DNA of 26,203 nt from Actinomycetes bacterium. GTDB lineage: Bacteria > Actinomycetota > Coriobacteriia > Coriobacteriales > Eggerthellaceae. The position numbers were made by a program, and so were the translations under genes. The number at the start of each line of letters is the position of its first letter. The first letter of the stretch is position 1. This document shows positions 7,645 to 15,727 of the stretch, in pieces. The notes below the pieces were generated by a model. It had not been told where the DNA came from. It saw only the letters and a program-made list of their open reading frames with translations, and ran no database searches. The stretch spans positions 1-26,203 of the forward strand of contig JAEYEL010000008.1 in NCBI GenBank assembly GCA_023403475.1. Direction: 5' to 3'.

Positions 7645-8360
7645 ACAAGATCATGCTCGTTGACGACGACGAGAGCATGCAAGTGCTCATAGAGCAGATA
7701 GTGCGCCGCGACGGCTACGATTTCTGCTGTGCGAGCGGCGGGGAAGAAGGGCTTGAGATGTTGCGCCGCGAGCGCCCCGACTTCCTTATCTTGGATGTGA
7801 TGCTGCCCGACATCAACGGGTTCGAAATCTGCCAGATAATTCGGTCGGAAGGCCGTAAGGTGCCCATCATGTTCCTCACCGCGAAGGGCGATATCGTGGA
7901 CAAAAGCATCGGGTTCAAGGCCGGCGCCGACGATTACCTAGTGAAACCCTTCCAACCCGAAGAGCTTGTTTTGCGCTTGCACGCCCATCTGCGTCGTCGC
8001 GAGCGGGAAAGCGCGAGCGCGGAGGGAACGGGCGTGCCCGAGAGGCGCGGGGGATCCTACAAGGTGGGCGATTTGGAAATTATGTTCGGCAAGTACGAGG
8101 TGCGTCTGCGCGGCGAGGCGGTGCAGCTTTCCTCGCGCGAGTTCGAGCTGCTAGAGCTTCTGGCCTCCGATCCCGGCGCCGTCTACACGCGCGATCAGAT
8201 TCTCGACCACGTGTGGGGCGACAAAAACGCCGCCGACCCCAACAGCATTACGGTTTTCGTGCGCAAGATACGCGAGAAGATAGAGGACGATCCCTCAAAG
8301 CCCCTCTACCTTATAACCGTCTGGCGCGTAGGCTACAAACTGGCCGACCGCTTGAGGTGA
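7641..8360 (+). CDS. OmpR/PhoB-family response regulator
   Basis: The 239-aa protein has a receiver domain (acidic pocket Asp8-Asp10, phospho-acceptor Asp52 in LDVMLPD, Lys102 in LVKPF) and a C-terminal winged-helix trans_reg_C domain (residues about 140-237, ending ITVWRVGYKL). The start codon overlaps the kinase stop (ATGA), so the two are translationally coupled and form a cognate pair. It probably binds direct repeats; the CTCTGGTAC pair upstream of the DmsA-like gene is a candidate site. Its stop lies only 5 bp from the convergent bile salt hydrolase stop, leaving no room for a terminator. Confidence 0.95.
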   Translation: MNKIMLVDDDESMQVLIEQIVRRDGYDFCCASGGEEGLEMLRRERPDFLILDVMLPDINGFEICQIIRSEGRKVPIMFLTAKGDIVDKSIGFKAGADDYLVKPFQPEELVLRLHAHLRRRERESASAEGTGVPERRGGSYKVGDLEIMFGKYEVRLRGEAVQLSSREFELLELLASDPGAVYTRDQILDHVWGDKNAADPNSITVFVRKIREKIEDDPSKPLYLITVWRVGYKLADRLR

Positions 8361-8365
8361 GTTTG

Positions 8366-9331
8366 CTACGACGTGTGCTCTTCCGGCTCGATGAGCTTGC
8401 TTTCGTCCGTGTTCGCGAAGTCGGCGAGCCGGGCGTAGCGGATGGCGGGGTTCTCGTAGGTGGAATAATAGTAGTTGCCGGTGCGCGCCGAGAAGCAGCC
8501 GGTGTAGATGGTGCGCTCGTAGGTTCCATCGGCCATTTGCGCGGCGCCTTCCACCATGGAAACGTTTCCTAGCGTGTGGAACATGCGCGCCACGTTCTCG
8601 CTCTCGGTGTCTTTCGCAGGGTAATGGGCATTCAGGAAGGCGGCCTTCACGAAGCGCGAGGGCGAGTAGAAATCGCCCGGAATGCCGCGCATGGTGGAGC
8701 CCGATCCATAGGGTGCAAGTTCGGCGCGGCGCCACTTTGCCGGCTCGGGGAATGCGCCGTCAGCGGAAATGTAGTTGCGCAGGTTTTCCAAATGGAAGGA
8801 AAACGTGGGCTGGTTCGCCAGCGTGTCAACGGGGTTGTCGTACACGTGCATGCCGTCGGCCATATATTCCACTACGATGCTGCGCTTTGCGTCGGATATT
8901 ATCCAGTGCAGAAGCGATGTTCCCAGCTGCTCGCTTACCGGCTTGCCTACGATGGCTACGTTTTCCAAGGCCGTTTGCACCTCGCTTATGCAGGCGAAGT
9001 TCGCGGCGATCCATTCGGGGAACTCGTAGGCGGCAACGTTGGCCTTGCCGTTTACGGGTGCGCTTTCGTACTGGGCGTATCCGGGGAAGTTGAGGCCTGC
9101 CACGGCCAGTCCCGCATCGTTTCCGCAGTCGAAGAACAGCGGGTAGCCCTTGTAGGCGATGCCCATGCCAATGGCTGCGTGCGCGCTAGGCGCGTCGTCT
9201 AGGAAGGAATAGGCAAGCGGGTATCCTTTCGGCATGATGAGGATGCGTTCCCCGAACGGGGCGTTCCAGTCAAGGTTGCGGCCGAAGTACAGGTTGCCGA
9301 CGTTGTCGGTGAAGCAGATTCCGGTGCACAT
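8366..9331 (-). CDS. bsh: Bile salt hydrolase (conjugated bile acid hydrolase, Ntn-hydrolase)
   Basis: The 321-aa enzyme is expected to cleave the amide bond of glycine- or taurine-conjugated bile acids. The start at 9331 follows GAGGAGG and places the catalytic Cys at position 2 (MCTGI), which must become N-terminal after Met removal. Arg18 (GRNLDW), Asp21, Asn81 (AGLNFPGYA), Asn173 (LANQP) and Arg226 (PSRF) match the known BSH set Cys2, Arg18, Asp21, Asn82, Asn175 and Arg228. The segment VYDNPVDTLANQPTFSFHL and RGIPGDFYSPSRF favour BSH over penicillin V acylase. The frame stays open upstream to 9544, but a longer protein would bury the nucleophile. There is no signal peptide, so it acts in the cytoplasm. 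It is transcribed toward the response regulator gene and shares no operon with neighbours. Confidence 0.93.
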   Translation of the reverse strand: MCTGICFTDNVGNLYFGRNLDWNAPFGERILIMPKGYPLAYSFLDDAPSAHAAIGMGIAYKGYPLFFDCGNDAGLAVAGLNFPGYAQYESAPVNGKANVAAYEFPEWIAANFACISEVQTALENVAIVGKPVSEQLGTSLLHWIISDAKRSIVVEYMADGMHVYDNPVDTLANQPTFSFHLENLRNYISADGAFPEPAKWRRAELAPYGSGSTMRGIPGDFYSPSRFVKAAFLNAHYPAKDTESENVARMFHTLGNVSMVEGAAQMADGTYERTIYTGCFSARTGNYYYSTYENPAIRYARLADFANTDESKLIEPEEHTS

Positions 9332-9471
9332 GCGTGCCTCCTCTATTGCTCGGGGCGTAAGCTCTGTTGGAATTGTATCCGCTTTCCCGCTAGGCGCGAG
9401 GTGCTCCTTCGCATCGTCACTAATTCGTATCGCACTGGCAATGGGGCTGTTTTCGGTCATCGGGCAGGGCG

Positions 9472-9510
9472 CATTTGCTACAAAAAAGCAAGGCTCATTT
9501 GCTACAAAAA
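9472..9510 (-). promoter_or_regulatory. Two 15-bp direct repeats, CATTTGCTACAAAAA, upstream of the bile salt hydrolase
   Basis: Exact copies occupy 9472-9486 and 9496-9510, a 24-bp period. The second copy overlaps an inverted pair GGCTCAT (9492-9498)/ATGAGCC (9527-9533) that encloses GGTA-ACATA-TACC (9511-9523). The cluster lies 140-200 bp upstream of the bile salt hydrolase start and 190-250 bp upstream of the binding-protein gene, so it could serve either. A regulator site is inferred. Confidence 0.45.
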
Positions 9511-9564
9511 GGTAACATATACCTGCATGAGCCTTATAGCGCACGGAGATTTGACGATTAAGTA

Positions 9565-9570
9565 TATAAT
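9565..9570 (+). promoter_or_regulatory. Possible -10 box (TATAAT) for the binding-protein/kinase operon
   Basis: A consensus TATAAT lies 155 bp before the lipoprotein start. The nearby TTGACG (9551-9556) is only 8 bp away, too close to serve as its -35. This is a weak call. The remaining gap 9332-9725 contains no gene I can support. Confidence 0.25.
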
Positions 9571-9618
9571 GATGATTCGTTTCGTGATTGAAGACAACGA
9601 GAAAACGAGACCGTTCAG

Positions 9619-9654
9619 CAGACTGCTCGGCAGACTGTCCAACAGATTGCTCGA
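9619..9654 (+). repeat. Three tandem 12-bp units (CAGACTGCTCGG type) upstream of the binding-protein gene
   Basis: Units at 9619, 9631 and 9643 share CAGA-TG with variable ends. They end 71 bp before the lipoprotein start codon and lie within its probable leader. They may be a regulator site or simple slippage; nothing decides between these. Confidence 0.5.
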
Positions 9655-9725
9655 CGAGCTTTTACACTGCGTGGCCTGTGCATTGAGGGGTGGGCGGGCC
9701 GAAAGTCAGAAGACGGGAGCCGCTC

Positions 9726-11705
9726 ATGAGACCGTTAACGCGTCGCGAAGTAGCCGTGCTTTTAGCCGGGGCTTGCACATTGCCGCTTGCCGGAACCTTT
9801 GCGGGGTGTCGAACAGCGGGCGTCTCTTCCAGGAAAAGCACGTGGGTTTCAAATGGCGGAACCATGAACCGTTCGACAACAGGTCCGCTTTCCGTGTGCC
9901 TGTGGAGAGCCGATCTCATGTTCAAGGTTGCTCCGTTCATTGCAGAGAGGCTTCCCGATGTCGATATCGAATGGATGGTGGGGCGCAACGACCTGGCCTA
10001 CTACCTGTTTTTGAACGAGCACGGTGCTTTGCCCGACATCATTACCAGCCGGCGATTCTCGCTGCACGATGCCAAGCTTCTGCGCGACAACTTGGTAAAC
10101 GTTGCGGAAACCGAGATAGCCGCCTCGTACTATTCCGTTTACCTAGACAGCTACCGTAACGACGACGGCAGCATCAACTGGCTTCCGGCCTGCGGCGAGA
10201 TGGATGCGTTTTTGGCCAACAAAGACCTTTTTGATGAGCACGGTATCGATCTTCCGCACGATTACGCCAGCTTCGTCAGCGCATGCCGGCAGTTCGAAAG
10301 CTGCGGCATCAAGGGATATCTGAGCGATTTTTCCTACGACTACACCGCGCTCGAGGTGCTGCAGGGCCTTTCTATTCCCCAACTCACTTCACTTGAAGGA
10401 AAGCTTTGGCGCATGGATTACGAATCGGACAAAACCGACAGACTCGATACGCAGGTGTGGCCGGGCGTGTTCGAGCGTATGGAGCGGTTCATAAACGATA
10501 TGGGGTGGGAACCCGAAGTGGCCTCGACTCGTTATGTCGATTGGGAAGAGCCTTTCAAGCAGGGGAAGCTTGCTATCACGCGCGGCACGGGCAACGACTT
10601 GAAGGCGTTGCGCGCCGACGGCATGAACGGGGTCGTTCTGCTTCCGTATTATTCGGCTGATTCCCCTGATGGTTGGATGCTTACGTACCCGTCCATGCAG
10701 ATTGCGATCAATAAAGCGGTCGAGCAAGACGAAACGCGCCGCAGAAACGCCATGCGCATCGTGGAGGCGCTTCTTTCCAGCGAAGGGCAGAACCTTTTGG
10801 CGGAAGCGTACAGCGCCGTGCCGTACAATCGCAACGTCGATCTTGTCCGATCGGAGGAGCTTTCAACGGTGCAACCGCTTATCGGCGCGAATCGTCTGTA
10901 CATTCGCCTTGCCTCGAACGAATTCTTTTCCGCGTCGTTTGAGGTTGTGGGCGGTATGATCCGTCGGGAACTCGATGCCGCCGCCGCATACGACCGCTTC
11001 AACGAACTGCTCGGCGCGCACGAATCATCCGAAGAGATTGTGTACAACATGCCTATCGAGGCTGCGTACACTCCTTCCGATGCGCAGGGGAACGAATCGG
11101 CCTCGGTCGTGGCGGAAACGCTGCGTGCGGCGTGCGATGTGCAGCTGCTTTTCTCGCCGTTTTGCCTGTGCACAGGGCCGTTGTTCCGCGTGGGTTATAC
11201 GAAGAAGATGCTCGAAGATGTTCTTGCCCCCAACACGCCGCTTTTGTTTTTCGCTTCGCTTACGGGCGTGCAGGTGCGGACGCTGGTGCGTGCCTATGTC
11301 GAGAATCGTGGCGTGCTTCTGGGCGCGTTGAACCACTCGACGCTTCCTGTGGCAAGCGGGTTCGTTATGAAGGTGAGGCGTCGGGGCGAGGCATTCGAGC
11401 TTGAGGACATCGTTGTCGACGGCGTATCGCTCAACGACGATGTGGTGTATACGTTCGCATATGTGCACAATCGCTCGGTTGCATGCTTGGATCTTAAGGC
11501 GGTTTTCGGCGGAGATGAAGGCAGTGACAGCGAGGGTGGTAACGGCGACGGCGGCGACGACGGCGGTAATGGTGACGGCGATTTCCCCATCGACGTTATG
11601 ACGGATGACGGCGCTGCGGCGGCGCGCGATGTGTGGCGCGACTACCTGCTTTCCGGCGGCGAGCCGAAAAGCCCCGTCGCCTACCTTTCTTTGAGCGAAG
11701 GGTAG
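9726..11705 (+). CDS. Lipoprotein fusing a solute-binding protein to a 5'-nucleotidase C-terminal-like domain
   Basis: The 659-aa protein starts at an ATG behind GGGAG (a GTG at 9690 is less likely). A signal with TRR and the lipobox FAGC (Cys28) predicts an exported lipoprotein. Residues about 45-430 look like a family 1 extracellular solute-binding protein (ADLMFKVAPFIAERLPDVDIEW, YDYTALEVLQGL, FKQGKLAITRGTGNDL). Residues about 440-590 resemble the C-terminal substrate-binding domain of 5'-nucleotidases (VVAETLRAACDVQLLFSPF, GYTKKMLEDVLAPNTP, ASLTGVQVRTLVRAYVEN, ASGFVMKV), without the metallophosphatase half. A Gly/Asp/Asn-rich linker (about 595-620) precedes a short tail. No ABC permease or ATPase gene is nearby; instead a hybrid kinase starts 3 bp after the stop. 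I infer a ligand-sensing accessory protein, not a transporter part. The second domain call is moderate. Confidence 0.75.
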   Translation: MRPLTRREVAVLLAGACTLPLAGTFAGCRTAGVSSRKSTWVSNGGTMNRSTTGPLSVCLWRADLMFKVAPFIAERLPDVDIEWMVGRNDLAYYLFLNEHGALPDIITSRRFSLHDAKLLRDNLVNVAETEIAASYYSVYLDSYRNDDGSINWLPACGEMDAFLANKDLFDEHGIDLPHDYASFVSACRQFESCGIKGYLSDFSYDYTALEVLQGLSIPQLTSLEGKLWRMDYESDKTDRLDTQVWPGVFERMERFINDMGWEPEVASTRYVDWEEPFKQGKLAITRGTGNDLKALRADGMNGVVLLPYYSADSPDGWMLTYPSMQIAINKAVEQDETRRRNAMRIVEALLSSEGQNLLAEAYSAVPYNRNVDLVRSEELSTVQPLIGANRLYIRLASNEFFSASFEVVGGMIRRELDAAAAYDRFNELLGAHESSEEIVYNMPIEAAYTPSDAQGNESASVVAETLRAACDVQLLFSPFCLCTGPLFRVGYTKKMLEDVLAPNTPLLFFASLTGVQVRTLVRAYVENRGVLLGALNHSTLPVASGFVMKVRRRGEAFELEDIVVDGVSLNDDVVYTFAYVHNRSVACLDLKAVFGGDEGSDSEGGNGDGGDDGGNGDGDFPIDVMTDDGAAAARDVWRDYLLSGGEPKSPVAYLSLSEG

Positions 11706-11708
11706 CCA

Positions 11709-14315
11709 ATGAGGCGTCGGAAGTTCGCTTTCAGGTTTCTCGCCTGCCTATCGGCCGTTGCCGTGATTATGGTCATGGCCGTTACGGTTCTGTACGCTCA
11801 TTTTGTTTCCGATAAAATGTACAAGGAAAGCGCCCAGCATCTCGAAGAGGTGTATACGCAGGTAAACGCTACGTTTAAGTCGCTGGTATCGAACAACTGG
11901 AACAGGCTTTCCACGTGGGGACGCTATATTGAGGACGCAACGGCAACTATTGATCTGTTGCAGGACGAAGGTGCGGGCTCTAAGGGCGCTACCGAGAGCG
12001 TTCTGCGCGCTTTCGTGAGCGGCGAAAAAAAGAGATGGAAGTTCACGGAGTTCTACTTCCTTGACGGTGCCGGCAACTACATAACCATTGGCGGTGAGCG
12101 AGGCTATATCGATCTTGGCGCAAAGCTTTCCGATTTGTCGGTCAATCGTGAGAACATCGTCATGGACGGAACGCTGCCCAACAGCGAAAGCCTGACCGTG
12201 TTCGCCATTCCCATTGCCGAAGGTTCGTTCGACGGCTTTTCCTATACGGCCATTGCGGTAACCTACAACAACGAAGACATGGAGCGCGCTTTGGGAGTGA
12301 ACACGTTTTCCGGGCGTTCCGACTGCTTCGTTATCCAGCCTGACGGACGCGTGCTTCTTTCTGCCACCGAATCGCCAGACAGACCGTTCAACTACTTGGC
12401 GCTTCTGCGCAGCAACGCCCAGGTTCTCGATGGCGACACGGTGGACGGTCTGCAACGTGCGCTTGCGGCGGGCGAGACGGGGGTCATACGCTTCAGCATA
12501 AACGACACCACGTACTATCTGGCCTATCTTCCAGCGGGTTTCCAAGACTGGATGATGCTTGGCGTGGTGCCCGACGATGCGGTGAATGCCAGCATGAGTC
12601 AGATTCAGTGGGCGACGGTGGCCATGGTTTCCATCGTGTTTCTGGCGGTGGGCGTGTTTCTGGTCTCGGCGCTCATACTGCGCAGCCGACGCGCGGTGAA
12701 AGAGCAGCAGATGGAAGTGCGGTATCGCGAGCGTCTGTTCAGCGCTCTTTCCGGAAACACCAAGAACATTTTTATCATGTTCGATCCGGAAACGCTGAAG
12801 GTGGAATACGTGAGTCCGAATGCCAAGCGTCTGCTCGGCATTGATCCGCAGCGCATCGAGAGCGATATCTACGTGCTTGATGGAACAGCCGTGGAAGGTA
12901 TGTTGCCGCTGCGCGACGACATTGCAGCCTTGCGGAAGGTCGACCACCGTCGCTGCTGCCGCGAGCGCATACACAAAGACACCGGCGAGCGGTGCTGGTA
13001 TCAAGAGACCATGTATCATGCGTCTGTAGGAGATCCCGACAAGATCATCTACGTGCTGGCCGACTGCACGCGCGAGAAACTGAACACCGAGCGTTTGCAT
13101 CAAGCGCTTGAGTTGGCACGTCAGTCGAACGAGGCGAAAAGCTCGTTTCTGGCCAAGATGTCGCACGACATTCGCACGCCCATCAACGCCATCATGGGCA
13201 TGACTCAAATTGCGAAAGACCACATGGGCGATGCCGAAAAGACATGCAAATGTCTTGAGACCATCCATGTTTCGTCCGGACATCTGCTCAGTCTCATAAA
13301 CGATGTGCTCGACATGTCCAAAATAGAAAGCAACAGCATCGAGCTTCAGGAAACCGGTTGCCGTCTTGATGACGTGCTTTCCAGCATCGATGTTTTGACC
13401 AGGCCTACTTCCGACGCGAAGAACCAGAAATTGACCATTGAAGCCTCTGCTGCCGTTCATCGAACGTTTGCCGCCGACGGGCTGCGCCTTCGTCAGATTC
13501 TGCTCAATCTGCTTTCGAACGCCGTGAAGTACACGCCCGAAGGCGGCGAGATTTCTCTTGTCGTGACGGAGCTGGAACCCGCAAACTTCCGCCTTGCACG
13601 GCTTCAGTTCGTGGTGCGCGATAACGGCATGGGCATTGACCCGGCGTTTATCGAAGACCTTTTCGCGCCGTTCGAACGTGCGGGCGATGCGGAGCGCAAG
13701 GGTATTCAGGGCACGGGGTTGGGCATGACCATCACGAAGGCGCTTGTGGATGCCATGGGCGGCACCATTGATGTCGAAAGCTCCGTTGGCAAGGGCACCA
13801 TGTTCACGGTGGTTTTGGAATTCCGCATCGAAGAGGGTGGTTGCGTTGGCTCTGTGACGGAAGCGAAGTCTGAAGAGACTGACAATATAGAAGTTGACGA
13901 GGCGTTTCGCGGGCGGCGGTTCCTTGCGGCTGAAGACAACGAGCTTAATCGCATGATCCTTGTCGAGTTGCTTGGCGAGCGTGGCGCAGAAGTTGTGGAA
14001 GCAAGAGACGGCGCGGAGGCGGTTCGCATTTTCCGCGAAAGCGAATCCGGCCATTTCGATGCCGTGCTCATGGATGCCATGATGCCGGTTATGGACGGTT
14101 ATGCGGCAACGCGCGCCATTCGCGATCTTGCGCCTGAACGCAGCGATGCCGCCACTGTTCCCATTATCGCGCTCACCGCGAACGCTTACGCTAACGACGT
14201 GCAGGAATGCTTGGACGCTGGCATGAACGCGCATGTGAGTAAGCCGTTCAACATAGACGACCTTGCCCACGTGCTTGCAGAACATCTGCCAAACGTGCCA
14301 AAGGGACACACCTAA
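11709..14315 (+). CDS. Hybrid sensor histidine kinase with extracytoplasmic sensor, PAS-like and receiver domains
   Basis: The 868-aa protein begins 3 bp after the lipoprotein gene, so the two are surely co-transcribed. It has a membrane segment at about 10-32, a roughly 265-residue extracytoplasmic domain of Cache-like character, a second membrane segment at about 299-325, a PAS-like domain (about 340-455), HisKA with His486 in SHDIRTPINAI, HATPase_c (LLSNAVKYTPEGG, DNGMGI, GTGLGM) and a C-terminal receiver with Asp789 in LMDAMMPVMDG and a conserved Lys in VSKPF. No DNA-binding output is attached and no Hpt or separate regulator is adjacent, so the phosphate acceptor downstream is unknown. 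The neighbouring solute-binding lipoprotein is the likely periplasmic-side partner. A 26-bp hairpin overlaps its last codons. Confidence 0.93.
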   Translation: MRRRKFAFRFLACLSAVAVIMVMAVTVLYAHFVSDKMYKESAQHLEEVYTQVNATFKSLVSNNWNRLSTWGRYIEDATATIDLLQDEGAGSKGATESVLRAFVSGEKKRWKFTEFYFLDGAGNYITIGGERGYIDLGAKLSDLSVNRENIVMDGTLPNSESLTVFAIPIAEGSFDGFSYTAIAVTYNNEDMERALGVNTFSGRSDCFVIQPDGRVLLSATESPDRPFNYLALLRSNAQVLDGDTVDGLQRALAAGETGVIRFSINDTTYYLAYLPAGFQDWMMLGVVPDDAVNASMSQIQWATVAMVSIVFLAVGVFLVSALILRSRRAVKEQQMEVRYRERLFSALSGNTKNIFIMFDPETLKVEYVSPNAKRLLGIDPQRIESDIYVLDGTAVEGMLPLRDDIAALRKVDHRRCCRERIHKDTGERCWYQETMYHASVGDPDKIIYVLADCTREKLNTERLHQALELARQSNEAKSSFLAKMSHDIRTPINAIMGMTQIAKDHMGDAEKTCKCLETIHVSSGHLLSLINDVLDMSKIESNSIELQETGCRLDDVLSSIDVLTRPTSDAKNQKLTIEASAAVHRTFAADGLRLRQILLNLLSNAVKYTPEGGEISLVVTELEPANFRLARLQFVVRDNGMGIDPAFIEDLFAPFERAGDAERKGIQGTGLGMTITKALVDAMGGTIDVESSVGKGTMFTVVLEFRIEEGGCVGSVTEAKSEETDNIEVDEAFRGRRFLAAEDNELNRMILVELLGERGAEVVEARDGAEAVRIFRESESGHFDAVLMDAMMPVMDGYAATRAIRDLAPERSDAATVPIIALTANAYANDVQECLDAGMNAHVSKPFNIDDLAHVLAEHLPNVPKGHT

Positions 14316-14358
14316 TGGCACCCTTTCAAGGATGCCATTAGGTGTGTCCCTTTGGCAC
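14295..14358. terminator. 26-bp perfect inverted repeat between convergent genes
   Basis: The arms (14295-14320 and 14333-14358) are exactly complementary over 26 bp with a 12-nt loop. The left arm includes the last codons and TAA stop of the hybrid kinase gene. It lies 13 bp from the stop of the convergent Fic-like gene, so it may act as a bidirectional terminator. There is no T-run, and the length and perfect symmetry also suggest a mobile palindromic (REP/MITE-like) unit. The arm word TGCCAAAGGG recurs in the tandem repeats at 17669-17758. Confidence 0.8.
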
Positions 14359-14370
14359 CCTCCTTGGTGC

Positions 14371-15666
14371 TCATCGGTTCTTCGGTGGATGGCCTGTCGA
14401 CTTCGCTAACGAAACTCTCAAGTTAGGTGCGCATAAGTACACGCTGGCCGCCGCCTTCGTCGCTCGAAGAAACAGCCCTTGCGCAACGAGGGTCTCAAAG
14501 TCAACGCGTGCCGTCGAATAAGCGATCCCGTTCATAGCTTTGTGCTTGGAGATCGTGAATTCCATTTTTGGAGAGAGAACCGCGCGGCGCAGTATGGCCT
14601 TTTGTCGGTGATTGAGGTTTTCGGCTGAGGCGATGCGAGCTAGAATAAAGTCGTCGGATTCCTTGAGGTTGACAAGAGCTTCTTCCATGAGCTGAAGCAT
14701 ATGCAGCATAATGGACATGAACGAATCGTAGTAAGCAGTCCAATCTGTTGCACACCCATCCGCCACGATGGACTGCTCCATCGAATAGCGTGCATTTCCG
14801 GAAAAGAGGTTGCCGGCTTTCCAGTCTTCCAATATTTTCGTTTTTGGAAGAAATCGAAACGCCGGAAACCCCTTCTTAAGCAAATAGAATCTGCTTGCTA
14901 TACATCCCATAAGGTTGTTGCAGAAAGGAAACGGTGACAGTCTCCAAAAATGGCAATTCACCAGCATGGAAATCATAATGGGGTCTTGAGCGGGTTCAGT
15001 GTTCAAGTCGTTTCCCGTAGCAACGATAACATCCATTACCTGGTCTTCGCGAAACAAGATGACATGTTGATCCAGAAGAGGAGGTGTGTTGGAACCGGAA
15101 AGATCCCTTTCAGAGAGGCCTTTGGTGAGTTCGCGATAGAAGCGAAGGATGACCGCCTTGTCAAAGGGAAGATCCTCGTAAGATTCCAAGTCTCTCATGA
15201 TCTCGTGGAAGTTAACAGCAAGACGTTGCGCCGTGGTTATACAAGGTCGCTCCCCGAAAAAAGCCGCCCGGATATTTTCGTAATCGGTTTCGAATCCGTC
15301 CTGCTTAAGATTTGCCACTGCTTCTTGAATGTAGTACTGCGTGATGAAGTGGGAGCCGGTTCGCTCCGTGATGAACGAATCGAGAAACGATCCCTTTTGC
15401 GTTTTTCTGGCTATTTGCCGCAGGCTATAACGAAGAGAGGCTGGCATCGTATGCCAGTTCTTGTGAACGCCTTCCGATGTGAACTCGACAATAGGGCCGT
15501 AAAACGCTTGTCCTCTTCGAATGTCCGTAAGCGCATCCCAAACCTCGTCTGCAGTGAAGCCGTCGGGGATGAATCGAACATCCAGCTCTCTTTTGAGCAA
15601 GGGAGCTCTCTCTGCCCGCCAGAGAAGGAGTTGAAATTCGGGGCTCTTCAGTAATTCCAGAGACAC
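14371..15666 (-). CDS. Fic-fold protein with a degenerate catalytic motif and C-terminal winged helix
   Basis: I chose the GTG at 15666 because AAGGAG lies 7-8 bp upstream and it begins after the flavoprotein stop; this gives 431 aa. The middle part follows Fic-domain order, with the core motif at residues 244-255 reading SPFPFCNNLMGC against the canonical HPFx[D/E]GNGRxGR. The catalytic His, the metal-binding acid and the phosphate-binding Gly/Arg are all lost, so AMP transfer is unlikely. Residues about 350-420 (LNHRQKAILRRAV, KAMNGIAYSTARVDFETLVAQGLFL) look like the winged helix found at the end of many Fic proteins. A DNA-binding regulator is therefore more likely than an enzyme. It follows the flavoprotein gene in the same direction, separated by a 14-bp hairpin, suggesting a role in controlling that gene. 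Confidence 0.7.
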   Translation of the reverse strand: MSLELLKSPEFQLLLWRAERAPLLKRELDVRFIPDGFTADEVWDALTDIRRGQAFYGPIVEFTSEGVHKNWHTMPASLRYSLRQIARKTQKGSFLDSFITERTGSHFITQYYIQEAVANLKQDGFETDYENIRAAFFGERPCITTAQRLAVNFHEIMRDLESYEDLPFDKAVILRFYRELTKGLSERDLSGSNTPPLLDQHVILFREDQVMDVIVATGNDLNTEPAQDPIMISMLVNCHFWRLSPFPFCNNLMGCIASRFYLLKKGFPAFRFLPKTKILEDWKAGNLFSGNARYSMEQSIVADGCATDWTAYYDSFMSIMLHMLQLMEEALVNLKESDDFILARIASAENLNHRQKAILRRAVLSPKMEFTISKHKAMNGIAYSTARVDFETLVAQGLFLRATKAAASVYLCAPNLRVSLAKSTGHPPKNR

Positions 15667-15687
15667 GGGGGAATCTCCTTCGTTTTC

Positions 15688-15722
15688 GAGGCGGCGTGGA
15701 GAAACAGCCTCCACGCCGCCTC
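15688..15722 (-). terminator. 14-bp perfect hairpin between the flavoprotein and the Fic-like gene
   Basis: Arms 15688-15701 and 15709-15722 are exactly complementary with a 7-nt loop, 5 bp after the flavoprotein stop. It lacks a T-run in the direction of transcription. It could terminate most flavoprotein transcripts or protect their 3' ends while allowing lower expression of the Fic-like gene. Confidence 0.75.
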
Positions 15723-15727
15723 CCTTA

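Noticed and set aside
9332..9544. N-terminal extension of the bile salt hydrolase
   Set aside because: The frame is open, but the catalytic Cys must be position 2 and the start at 9331 has a strong ribosome binding site.
9401..10159. 252-codon plus-strand frame across the gap before the lipoprotein
   Set aside because: It runs out of frame into the lipoprotein gene and shows no family features.
11748..14321. 857-codon minus-strand frame opposite the hybrid kinase
   Set aside because: It is a long antisense shadow caused by codon bias; the plus strand has full kinase motifs.
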